Assembly: GCA_964342745.1 (NCBI GenBank)
Contig: CAYFFW010000004.1
Span: forward strand, 1-64,000
Length of the DNA: 64,000 bases
Reading direction: 5' to 3'
Origin: AEGEAN-183 sp964342745
Lineage (GTDB): Bacteria; Pseudomonadota; Gammaproteobacteria; Magnimaribacterales; Magnimaribacteraceae
The position numbers and the translations under genes are program-made. This document shows positions 35,621-43,856 of this stretch, piece by piece. Below the pieces are notes generated by a model that saw only the letters and a list, made by a program, of their open reading frames with translations, did not search any database and was not told the origin of the DNA. The stretch's first letter is position 1, and each line of letters begins with the position of its first letter.

Positions 35621-35942
35621 TTACCTCAGGGACCTTGTTTCGTCTAGTTTAGAGGAACTAAAGGCAGTTAACCCTGTCACAATTAATGTTAAGAAATTAA
35701 GTACCTTTACTGACTATATGATTATTGCTAGCGGGACATCTAACAGGCATATTCAATCAATCGGTGAAAAGGTAGTCGAAGATTTAAAAGCAAAAAATTT
35801 AAAACCTTTAGGTGTGGAGGGAGAGGGGAGCGAGGAATGGGTTCTCATAGATATAGGAGATGTCGTTCTTCATTTAATGTCAGACAAAGCAAGAAATTTT
35901 TATGATTTGGAAAGTCTCTGGGATCCAGATTTGAGCAGATGA
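35598..35942 (+). CDS. rsfS: Ribosomal silencing factor
   Basis: 114 residues. RsfS (Iojap family) binds ribosomal protein L14 and blocks subunit joining in slow growth. Consensus T-D-Y-M-I-I-A-S-G-T-S-N-R-H-I and the W-V-L-I-D-I-G-D-V-V-L-H-L-M are present. It begins inside nadD, and its stop shares the ATGA with rlmH. Confidence 0.96.
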   Translation: MSKKIQPSYLRDLVSSSLEELKAVNPVTINVKKLSTFTDYMIIASGTSNRHIQSIGEKVVEDLKAKNLKPLGVEGEGSEEWVLIDIGDVVLHLMSDKARNFYDLESLWDPDLSR

Positions 35943-36406
35943 AGATTAATATAGTTGCAATAGAATCAAAAAGACCTCCTTGGGCTAGATCAGCTTTCGA
36001 GATTTATCAGAAGAGGTTTGACAAATCAGTTGAAGTTAAGTGGTTAGGCATAAAGCAATCTGCGAATATTAAATCTTTAAATAAGAAGGGCAAAATAAGA
36101 GAAGAAGGAAAGATGCTTCTAAATAAAGTTAGTAAAAAAAATATTATCGTTTCAATGGATAGACAAGGGTCTAATTGGAGTACTATGAAACTAAAAGAAA
36201 ATTTAAGTAACTGGTTATCATCTTCAAGAAATATTTCCTTTTTGATTGGAGGCCCAGAAGGTCTAAGCGATAAATGTTTAGAAGAGTCCGAAGAAATCTG
36301 GTCTCTTTCGCCTCTAACTTTTCCTCACACAATTGTACCTGTCATTGTAATTGAGCAACTCTATAGAGCCTGGTCAATAGAAAAGAATCACCCTTACCAC
36401 AGATAG
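35939..36406 (+). CDS. rlmH: 23S rRNA pseudouridine-1915 N3-methyltransferase
   Basis: 155 residues, SPOUT fold. Methylates pseudouridine 1915 of 23S rRNA, on the assembled 70S ribosome. F-L-I-G-G-P-E-G-L is the knot motif, L-S-P-L-T-F-P-H-T and the C-terminal Y-R-A-W-S-I-E-K-N-H-P-Y-H-R are diagnostic. Four-base overlap with rsfS and a one-base gap before mrdA. Confidence 0.97.
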   Translation: MKINIVAIESKRPPWARSAFEIYQKRFDKSVEVKWLGIKQSANIKSLNKKGKIREEGKMLLNKVSKKNIIVSMDRQGSNWSTMKLKENLSNWLSSSRNISFLIGGPEGLSDKCLEESEEIWSLSPLTFPHTIVPVIVIEQLYRAWSIEKNHPYHR

Positions 36407-36407
36407 A

Positions 36408-38252
36408 ATGTCAAAGTATTTAAGTTTAGATTTAGAAAATAAAGTTAAACGACAGCTTAAACAAAGAACGATTATTTTATTCCTTATATTGAGTTTAATT
36501 GGTATAGCAACCTTATATCAGTTAGTAAAACTTACAATTATTGATTCAGGCCTTTATTCCACTATTTCAGAAGAAAACAGAATAGTGCGCGTGCCTATTT
36601 ATCCCTCAAGAGGCCTAATTAAATTATCAGATGGTGAAATTATTACTGAAAATATAGTTTCGCAAGCACTTACCTTGGTACCTAGCAAAACAGAAGATGC
36701 AAAAAGAACTTTAGTTGAGCTAAAGAAAGTTTTAAAAATTGAAGAAAAACAAATATTAGCTTTAGAAACCAAACTTGATAATAGGTCTTCAAGGCTTGAG
36801 CCGCTTGTAGTAGTAGAGAACTTATCTTCACAACAAATAGCTAAATTTTCAGTAGAAAGAAATAAATGGCCAAATGTAAATATAGAAGCCCGACTAATGC
36901 GATATAACATTCTCGGATCAACGTTCTCTCATCTACTAGGTTATGTTGGACAAATTAATAAAGACGAAATTGAAAATAGCGAAAGTTTTAATTACCCGCA
37001 ATCTTTCCTAATAGGAAAATCAGGTATTGAAAAATTCTATGAAAAAGAAATGAGGGGTGGCATAGGTTATAAAACTGTTGAAGTAGATGTACACGGAAGG
37101 GAACTGAGAGAATTATCAAGAGTTATTCCACAGAAAGGTAAAGATATCTACCTTTCTTTAAACAAAGATTTGCAAAGTTTAGCTAAACAAGAACTCTTTG
37201 GTAGAAGAGGGGCTGTAGTAGCTATAGATCCTAACACTGGTTTTATAAAAGCTCTTGTTAGTTCACCAGATTTCAATCCAAATATTTTGAATAAGACTGA
37301 AGCTGGTGATGTAAAAGCTATTCTGAGTGATGAAAATAGTCCACTTTTTAATCGAGCTATTTCAGGAAGTTATCCTCCAGCATCAACAATAAAACCTTTT
37401 ATAGGTCTTCTGGGTTTAAAGGAAGGTGAAATAGATTGGAATACAACCATCGAAGATAATGGTTTTTTTCAGTTAAATGAAGATGGAAGAAAGTACAGAG
37501 GGTGGAAGGAAGAGGGTCATGGCAAAGTAGATCTAAGTAAGTCTATTATTGAATCCTCGGATGTTTTCTTTTACCAACTTGCAGCAGATTTAACTGTTGA
37601 TAGGATCTATAATTTTTTAAAACAATTTGGTTTTGGGAAAAAGACTGAAATTGATTTATTTGCTGAAACTGAAGGTATATTACCTAATAGAAACTGGAAA
37701 TTAGGATCAATAGGCGAATCTTGGTTTGTTGGTGACACTATCAATATAGGAATTGGACAGGGCTATATATCCTGTACCCCTCTTCAGTTAGCTGTAGCAG
37801 TATCTTCTATCGCAACCAAAGGCAAGGTTTTTAAACCAAAAGTTGTAACAAGAATAGAAGAAGAAAATATCAAAAAAGAACTGGTATTTAAAATTGATTC
37901 TATAAAAGAGAAGGATTGGATTAATATTGAAAATTCTATGGTGTCTGTAATTTCAGATTGGAGAGGTACAGCACACAATCTTACTGCTTTTGCTCAAAAC
38001 AAGATTGCCGGAAAAACAGGGACTGCACAAATTAAAAGTCTTACTGACGAAGAGCTTACTGTTAAAGAAGAGTATGAAGGAATAAGACAGAATGTAACTA
38101 ACAGAGACCATGCTTTATTTGTTGGATACGGTCCTATACCAAAACCAGAATTAACTGTTGTGGTGATAGTAGAAAATGGTGAATCTGGTAGTGCAATTGC
38201 TGCACCTATTGCACAAAAGTTAATAGATAAATACCTTGAAGAGAAGAACTGA
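36408..38252 (+). CDS. mrdA: Penicillin-binding protein 2 (transpeptidase)
   Basis: 614 residues. Elongasome DD-transpeptidase anchored by an N-terminal helix at about residues 22-42. After the dimerisation/pedestal domain, the transpeptidase motifs are S-T-I-K (nucleophile Ser), S-S-D and K-T-G-T-A. P-P-A-S-T-I-K-P-F is typical. It is followed by mrdB with a one-base overlap, the conserved PBP2/RodA pair. Confidence 0.97.
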   Translation: MSKYLSLDLENKVKRQLKQRTIILFLILSLIGIATLYQLVKLTIIDSGLYSTISEENRIVRVPIYPSRGLIKLSDGEIITENIVSQALTLVPSKTEDAKRTLVELKKVLKIEEKQILALETKLDNRSSRLEPLVVVENLSSQQIAKFSVERNKWPNVNIEARLMRYNILGSTFSHLLGYVGQINKDEIENSESFNYPQSFLIGKSGIEKFYEKEMRGGIGYKTVEVDVHGRELRELSRVIPQKGKDIYLSLNKDLQSLAKQELFGRRGAVVAIDPNTGFIKALVSSPDFNPNILNKTEAGDVKAILSDENSPLFNRAISGSYPPASTIKPFIGLLGLKEGEIDWNTTIEDNGFFQLNEDGRKYRGWKEEGHGKVDLSKSIIESSDVFFYQLAADLTVDRIYNFLKQFGFGKKTEIDLFAETEGILPNRNWKLGSIGESWFVGDTINIGIGQGYISCTPLQLAVAVSSIATKGKVFKPKVVTRIEEENIKKELVFKIDSIKEKDWINIENSMVSVISDWRGTAHNLTAFAQNKIAGKTGTAQIKSLTDEELTVKEEYEGIRQNVTNRDHALFVGYGPIPKPELTVVVIVENGESGSAIAAPIAQKLIDKYLEEKN

Positions 38253-39376
38253 TGTCTAGAGCGCCTCTTGATTACCAGCTGAATAGTTCTATAGGAAGAA
38301 AGAGCTTCTCTTTTAAAAGATTTTTGATAGACCCCATTCTGGTAGTTTCTCTTATAACAGTACTTTGCTTTGGTCTTTTTGTTTTATATAGCGCTAGTGG
38401 TCAGTTAAGTTCTATGGTTTTTAGGCAGTCTATTTATATTGGTCTTGGCCTCCTCATTATGTCATTTATTTCTCATTTAGATCCAAGTGTCTATAAAAGT
38501 TTTTTACTTCATTTATATTGGTTTGGATTATTACTTTTAATTTGGGTTTTATTATTTCCTGCAGAAGGATATAAAACAGATCGCTGGATAGACTTAGGCT
38601 TTATATCCTTTCAGCCTTCAGAAGTTCTAAGGCTTTTATTGCCGTTATCAGTTGCCTCTTATTTAACTAGGAATCACAAGAGACCAAACACAAAGGACTG
38701 GTTCATTGTGTTGATTTTTATTCTACTTTGTAGTTTTTTAATCTTTAGGCAGCCAGATCTAGGAACTTCTTTAATAGTTCTAGCTTCGGGCTGTATACCT
38801 GTTTTTTTGGCAGGCTTTCCTATTGTAATTTTATTTTTTCTTATTATTCTAGTTTTACTTAGCACCCCATTTCTTTGGGCAAACTTAAGTCCTTATATGC
38901 AGCAAAGAGTAACTACTTTGTTTAATCCAGAAAGCGATTTATTAGGGGCTGGGTGGAATATTTCACAATCTAAGACAGCAATAGGTTCTGGTGGTCTTTT
39001 GGGTAAAGGCTATTTAAGTGGAACTCAAAGTCAATTAGACTTTATTCCTGAAAGTCATTCTGACTTTATTTTTTCTGTTATTGGAGAGGAATTTGGTTTT
39101 TTGGGTATATTATTATTGATTCTTTTATATGGAATTATTCTTTATAGAGTATTTAAAATTGGGAATGAAGCTTCCTCAGAATTTTCCCGGTTAACAGTAT
39201 CTACTATAGGATTTATTTTTCTTATTTATGTCTTAATTAATATTTCGATGACAGTTGGAATTTTACCTGTAGTTGGTGTTCCTCTACCCTTAATAAGTCA
39301 AGGAGGTACCTCGATCTTAATTCACTTAACAGCATTTGGATTTGTTTTATCTATGAAAAGAAGACAAACTTGGTAA
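38252..39376 (+). CDS. mrdB: Rod-shape-determining SEDS glycosyltransferase
   Basis: 374 residues, about ten membrane segments. RodA polymerises glycan strands of elongating peptidoglycan in complex with PBP2. Y-K-T-D-R-W-I, R-Q-P-D-L-G-T-S, G-S-G-G-L-L-G-K-G and P-L-I-S-Q-G-G-T-S are the SEDS family signatures; the Asp in R-W-I-D-L lies in the active-loop region. Its stop is four bases before the chosen mltB start. Confidence 0.97.
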   Translation: MSRAPLDYQLNSSIGRKSFSFKRFLIDPILVVSLITVLCFGLFVLYSASGQLSSMVFRQSIYIGLGLLIMSFISHLDPSVYKSFLLHLYWFGLLLLIWVLLFPAEGYKTDRWIDLGFISFQPSEVLRLLLPLSVASYLTRNHKRPNTKDWFIVLIFILLCSFLIFRQPDLGTSLIVLASGCIPVFLAGFPIVILFFLIILVLLSTPFLWANLSPYMQQRVTTLFNPESDLLGAGWNISQSKTAIGSGGLLGKGYLSGTQSQLDFIPESHSDFIFSVIGEEFGFLGILLLILLYGIILYRVFKIGNEASSEFSRLTVSTIGFIFLIYVLINISMTVGILPVVGVPLPLISQGGTSILIHLTAFGFVLSMKRRQTW

Positions 39377-39381
39377 GAATT

Positions 39382-40374
39382 ATGAAAATTAAACTTCTTT
39401 ATATTCTAACTTTTATATCTTTCCCTCTTCTAAATTTGCTAGCAGAAGACTTTGAGCCTTATGAAGAAAGAGCAGAAGTAGTTAACTTTATAGAGCAAAT
39501 GCATAAAAGACATCAATTTGATAAAAATAAATTAAAAGAATTATTTTCTAGTGCTATTTTCCAAGAAAGAGTAATAAGAATAATGGATGCTCAACCAGAG
39601 GGCACTATGACTTGGTCTAAATATAAATCAATAATGGTTTCTGAAGACAGAATAAGACTAGGAAGCAATTTTATTAGTACTTATAAAAAGGATCTAGAGC
39701 GTGCTGAGGATATTTATGGTGTACCTGCGAAGATAATAGCCTCTATTATTGGGATAGAAACAAGATATGGCAGAGTAACGGGTAATACGAGAGTTCTAGA
39801 TTCTTTAACCACATTGTCATTTGATTACCCTAGAAGAGAAAAATTTTTTAGGATTCAGTTAGAGGAGTTTTTATTATTAACTAGAGAGGAAGGCCTTGAT
39901 CCTTTTAAAATAAAGGGATCTATAGCAGGAGCAATGGGTTTTGGTCAATTCATGCCTGATAGCTATAGAGACTATGCTGTTGACTTCGACTTTGATGGTA
40001 GAAGAGATATCTTGAATAACCCTATTGATGCCATAGGCAGTGTTGCAAATTTTTTAAATAAAAAAGGGAAATGGGATCCAAATACACAAGTAGTAATAAA
40101 GGCAAAACTTTCTGGAGAAAGGCCTGACATCAAATCATCATTCAAGCCCTATATAAAAATATCTGAACTTAGTTCTCTAGGCTTATCTCCTAAATTTAAT
40201 TTAAATGGTCAACTAAAAGTTATTCCTATAGAGTTAAAGATAAAAGAAGGTTACGAATATTGGTTAGGACTGAATAATTACCAAGCCTTATCAAGATATA
40301 ATAGGAGCAAACTTTATGTAATGGCTGTCTATGAGTTTAGTGAATCTTTGGATCAATTTTTTAGAACAAGATAA
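39382..40374 (+). CDS. mltB: Membrane-bound/periplasmic lytic transglycosylase B
   Basis: 330 residues. Cleaves the MurNAc-GlcNAc bond of peptidoglycan. Signal peptide about residues 1-20, ending L-N-L-L-A-E-D; no lipobox, so the soluble Slt35-like form is likely. The catalytic Glu is in I-I-G-I-E-T-R-Y-G-R. R-V-L-D-S-L-T-T-L-S-F-D-Y-P-R-R and F-G-Q-F-M-P follow MltB. The EF-hand-like D-F-D-F-D-G-R-R-D suggests calcium binding as in Slt35. ATG at 39382 is preferred over TTG at 39370. Confidence 0.94.
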   Translation: MKIKLLYILTFISFPLLNLLAEDFEPYEERAEVVNFIEQMHKRHQFDKNKLKELFSSAIFQERVIRIMDAQPEGTMTWSKYKSIMVSEDRIRLGSNFISTYKKDLERAEDIYGVPAKIIASIIGIETRYGRVTGNTRVLDSLTTLSFDYPRREKFFRIQLEEFLLLTREEGLDPFKIKGSIAGAMGFGQFMPDSYRDYAVDFDFDGRRDILNNPIDAIGSVANFLNKKGKWDPNTQVVIKAKLSGERPDIKSSFKPYIKISELSSLGLSPKFNLNGQLKVIPIELKIKEGYEYWLGLNNYQALSRYNRSKLYVMAVYEFSESLDQFFRTR

Positions 40375-41528
40375 TGAATAAAATATATACTTTTATTTTT
40401 AGCCTCTTTTTTTCTTTACTCAATCATGCGGGCGAGAGTTTCATTCCTGACCCGCCTTCTTTGAGTTCTTCAAACTATATATTGATTGATACAAATACTG
40501 ATAGAGTTTTAGCTCAGTTAGGCCCAGAAGAAAAAATAGAACCTGCAAGTATTACTAAGATTATGACAGGTTATGTTGTTTCTGATCAGATTAAAGATGG
40601 ATTCATAGGTTTAGATGATGAGGTTTTTATAAGTGAGAATTGTTGGAGAAAAAAGGGCTCAAGAATGTTTATCGAAGAGGGTTCAATGGTCTCTCTTTTA
40701 GATTTAATTAAGGGCATGGTCATTCAATCTGGTAATGATGCAACATGTTCTATTGCTGAGCATGTTGCGGGCTCTGAAGAGAATTTTGTGAGTCTCATGA
40801 TGCGTTACGCAGAGAGAATGGGCTTAAATGATACAAATTTTGTAAATTCTTCAGGTTGGCCTGATCCAAATCACTATTCTTCCGCTAGAGATATAGCTAA
40901 GCTCTCATCTTTTTTGATAAATGATTTCCCAGAGCACTATTCTCTATATAAAGAGAAATGGTTTACTTATAACAACATCAGACAGAGAAATCGTAATTCT
41001 CTTTTATGGCAAGATGAAACTATTGATGGATTGAAGACAGGACATACTGAATCTGCAGGATTTTGTTTGGTTTCTTCTGGTGTAAAAGAGAACACAAGGC
41101 TTATTGCAGTAACTTTAAAAAGCAGTTCAGACAAGAGTAGGCTTACTGATAACAGAAAATTATTAGATTATGGATTTAGGTATTTTAGAACTAAAAAATT
41201 GATAGAAAAAGATAAGATGGTTAAAGAAGAGCAAGTTTGGGGAGGGGATTTAGAAAAAGTAGGCATTGCTCCTGAAGAAGATTTTTATTTAACTCTTCCT
41301 TTGAGAGACTTTAAAAAAGTTGAATCATTTATTTCTTTAGACGATTACCTTAAAGCTCCTTTTAAAAAAAATAAGAAAATAGGAAGGATGATATTTAAAT
41401 TAGGCGACTCAGAGGTCGGATCTGTAAATCTCGTCTCTATGCAGGAAGTAAAAAGTAAGGGTATCTTTGGAAGAGCCTGGTCTAATATTAAATTACTAGT
41501 CTATAGGTTTTTAATGGAAGACGAATAG
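40374..41528 (+). CDS. dacA: D-alanyl-D-alanine carboxypeptidase
   Basis: 384 residues, PBP5/6 type. Trims the terminal D-Ala of peptidoglycan pentapeptides. Signal peptide ends near residue 20. Nucleophile Ser59 and Lys62 in S-I-T-K, second motif S-G-N, third K-T-G. The C-terminal domain and a last amphipathic stretch (residues about 370-384) resemble the PBP5 membrane anchor. It starts on the last base of mltB; dat follows eight bases later. rlpA, which often sits here, is absent. Confidence 0.94.
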   Translation: MNKIYTFIFSLFFSLLNHAGESFIPDPPSLSSSNYILIDTNTDRVLAQLGPEEKIEPASITKIMTGYVVSDQIKDGFIGLDDEVFISENCWRKKGSRMFIEEGSMVSLLDLIKGMVIQSGNDATCSIAEHVAGSEENFVSLMMRYAERMGLNDTNFVNSSGWPDPNHYSSARDIAKLSSFLINDFPEHYSLYKEKWFTYNNIRQRNRNSLLWQDETIDGLKTGHTESAGFCLVSSGVKENTRLIAVTLKSSSDKSRLTDNRKLLDYGFRYFRTKKLIEKDKMVKEEQVWGGDLEKVGIAPEEDFYLTLPLRDFKKVESFISLDDYLKAPFKKNKKIGRMIFKLGDSEVGSVNLVSMQEVKSKGIFGRAWSNIKLLVYRFLMEDE

Positions 41529-41536
41529 TTTTCAAG

Positions 41537-42397
41537 ATGGTTTGGACATACTTAAATAATGACTTTATAAAAAAAGATGAAGTCAGGATATCTCCTTTTG
41601 ATAGAGGATTCTTATTTGGAGATGGTGTATATGAAGTTATTCCGGTTTATGATCATAAAAGTTTTCTTTTAGATGACCATATTGATAGATTAGCAAGATC
41701 TTTATTTCTTACTAAAATAAATAAACCAAAAGTCTGGAAGAATATTCCTCAAATAATAGATAAATTAGTTAAAAAAAATAACTTTAATAACCAATCTGTT
41801 TATTTACAAATCACTAGAGGTGTAGATTCTACGCGAAGCCATATACCAGAAAATAATGTTGAACCAACTTTATTTATTACCTCTTCTGAACTAAAGGTAA
41901 ATCCTTTTAGGATCAATCCTGAGAGGGATAGGTTAGAGATGAATCTAATAGAAGATCCCAGGTGGGATAGGTGTGATGTAAAGTCAGTAATTTTATTACC
42001 AAATGTCTTAGCCATGAATGAAGCAGTTAAAGAAGGAAAAGATGGAGTATTGTTTTACAAGGAAGGTAATATAACGGAAGGAGCTTCGTTCAATGTATTT
42101 GCTGTTTTTGACAACCTTGTTGTCACTACCCCAGAATCAAAAAGAATTCTATCTGGTGTAACAAGAAAACATATAATAAATATACTTAATAAAAAGAAAG
42201 TTAAGGTCTTAGAAGGGCAATTAGAATTAAAAAAGATATTCGAAGCAGACGAGGTTTGGATCACTAGTTCAACACAAGAAATACAGCCAGTAGGAAAAAT
42301 TGAAGATAAAGAGTTAGTTTACAAGCCAACTCATGAATCTTTATGGTTTGATGTTTTAAAAGTCTATTTTGAGTCTGAATTAAAAATTAAGAGTTAG
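41537..42397 (+). CDS. dat: D-amino-acid aminotransferase (class IV)
   Basis: 286 residues. PLP class IV fold; D-alanine/D-glutamate interconversion would be the classical role. F-D-R-G-F-L-F-G-D-G-V-Y-E is the N-terminal signature, catalytic Lys is in C-D-V-K-S, and N-I-T-E-G-A-S-F-N-V is the phosphate loop. Branched-chain aminotransferase or aminodeoxychorismate lyase are less likely given the length and position after a carboxypeptidase. Its stop lies within the convergent holA gene. Confidence 0.88.
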   Translation: MVWTYLNNDFIKKDEVRISPFDRGFLFGDGVYEVIPVYDHKSFLLDDHIDRLARSLFLTKINKPKVWKNIPQIIDKLVKKNNFNNQSVYLQITRGVDSTRSHIPENNVEPTLFITSSELKVNPFRINPERDRLEMNLIEDPRWDRCDVKSVILLPNVLAMNEAVKEGKDGVLFYKEGNITEGASFNVFAVFDNLVVTTPESKRILSGVTRKHIINILNKKKVKVLEGQLELKKIFEADEVWITSSTQEIQPVGKIEDKELVYKPTHESLWFDVLKVYFESELKIKS

Positions 42398-43351
42398 TTC
42401 TCTTATACTTAACCAAGGGTTTTGTTTATCAAATCCTTTTATTGAAGCATCTATCAAGGCAATACTTTTGTAGGCGTTTAAAATATCTTTTGAATTTATA
42501 TCTTTAGATGTTTTTTGAAGTGAATTCAGATAACTTGTGGGCCCCCAAACCCCTTTGGTAGAACCTGATTTATTTACTTTAAACAAATTATTTAATTCCC
42601 TATTCAAGGCCCAAATGATTAAACTTTCTGGAGTTCCTTCAGCTTTTAGTGACTCAAGAATATGTATTGCTTTTTTTGTATCTCTAGAAATGAATGCATT
42701 AGAGAAATCAAAAATACCAAATTTAGAAGAATCCGTTATATTTTTTTTCATTCTATCCTCATCAATCTTTTCTGAAGGATAAACCAGAGATAATTTCTCA
42801 ATTTCTTTAAGAGCAGCCATCAAATTGCCCTCTGTTTTTTCAGTCAATATCTGTACAGCTTCTTTTGTAATATCAATATCTAACTGCTTGCCTTTATGTT
42901 TGATCCAGTTCTTCAAGGATTTAGAAGAAAGCTTAGGTATTGAAATTAAAATACCTGACCCTTCTAATGCACTTAGCCATGCAGAAGATTGAACCTTCTT
43001 TTCTAAATTTTCTCCTATAACCATCAAGAGAATATTGGGATCAGATTCTTTAGAAAACTCTTTTAATGCATTAGCTCCTTTAACACCAGGCCCCTGACCT
43101 AATAGTTTAATTTCTATAATCTTTCTTGATCCAAATAAATCTAAATTATCAGAATTTCTGTTTAAGAAATCCCAATCTGTATTTGGTTCAACTATATGAG
43201 TTTCTTTTTGTAAAAAGTTATTTTGTTTTGCTACTTTATAAATTTTGTTTTGGGTTTCTTCTATCTGAATAGATTCATTAGATAGAATTATATAAATATT
43301 ATGTAGCGATTTATTTAATGAAGCATCAAGACTTTTTTCAGTTATTTTCAT
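42380..43351 (-). CDS. holA: DNA polymerase III delta subunit
   Basis: 323 residues. Clamp-loader delta wrench that opens the beta clamp. The N-terminal fold with Y-I-I-L-S-N-E, L-D-L-F-G-S-R-K-I-I-E-I, and the L-M-V-I-G-E strand, then A-L-x-x-L-x-x-E-G motif in the helical region, fit HolA. It overlaps lptE by four bases (ATGA). Its end overlaps dat by 18 bases on the opposite strand. Confidence 0.92.
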   Translation of the reverse strand: MKITEKSLDASLNKSLHNIYIILSNESIQIEETQNKIYKVAKQNNFLQKETHIVEPNTDWDFLNRNSDNLDLFGSRKIIEIKLLGQGPGVKGANALKEFSKESDPNILLMVIGENLEKKVQSSAWLSALEGSGILISIPKLSSKSLKNWIKHKGKQLDIDITKEAVQILTEKTEGNLMAALKEIEKLSLVYPSEKIDEDRMKKNITDSSKFGIFDFSNAFISRDTKKAIHILESLKAEGTPESLIIWALNRELNNLFKVNKSGSTKGVWGPTSYLNSLQKTSKDINSKDILNAYKSIALIDASIKGFDKQNPWLSIRELTLNF

Positions 43352-43854
43352 TCATCTATGAGATTCATTAGAGAAAAATTAATTCTTTTAACTGAATTTA
43401 AAAAGAAGTTTTCTTTAAGTTTTTCTTCTAGTTGTTCTAAAGCTAGAATCCTTGTTTCATCAAAAGAATAGTAGCTATTATCTTTATATTCTAGGGTGTT
43501 ATTTCCTTCTTTTCCTTTAAGACTTAAATTCAATTTAAGGTAGTACTCCATTCTTGCTTCTTTAGATCGAGCACCAACTCCTATGCCAGCTGAGTATCTA
43601 GTTATTTGATGGTCAAGTATCTCTATATATAAATCAGCATTTTTTTTCTTTTCATTCAAATAAAGTTTCTTTAAACCTATATTTCGTCCAAGGGCATCTA
43701 CCAAACCTTGGTTTAGTTCGTTTTCCTTAAATAAGATAGAGGCTTCTAGGTTATTTAAGTTTTTATATGACTCTCTAGGTTTATATTCACACCCTGTAAG
43801 TAAAACCCCAAAGATTAAAGTGATTAAGAAGCCTGCTTTAAAATGACTTAGCAT
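43348..43854 (-). CDS. lptE: LPS-assembly lipoprotein
   Basis: 168 residues. LptE plugs the LptD barrel that inserts LPS in the outer membrane. Lipoprotein signal ends L-L-T-G-C (Cys22). The low-similarity soluble part keeps the family pattern: a strand with L-Y-L-N-E, Y-x-I-x-I-x-D-H and Y-Y-L-K-L-N-L-S-L. Identity rests mainly on position between leuS and holA and on the lipobox. Gap of two bases after leuS. Confidence 0.88.
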   Translation of the reverse strand: MLSHFKAGFLITLIFGVLLTGCEYKPRESYKNLNNLEASILFKENELNQGLVDALGRNIGLKKLYLNEKKKNADLYIEILDHQITRYSAGIGVGARSKEARMEYYLKLNLSLKGKEGNNTLEYKDNSYYSFDETRILALEQLEEKLKENFFLNSVKRINFSLMNLIDE

Positions 43855-43856
43855 CT

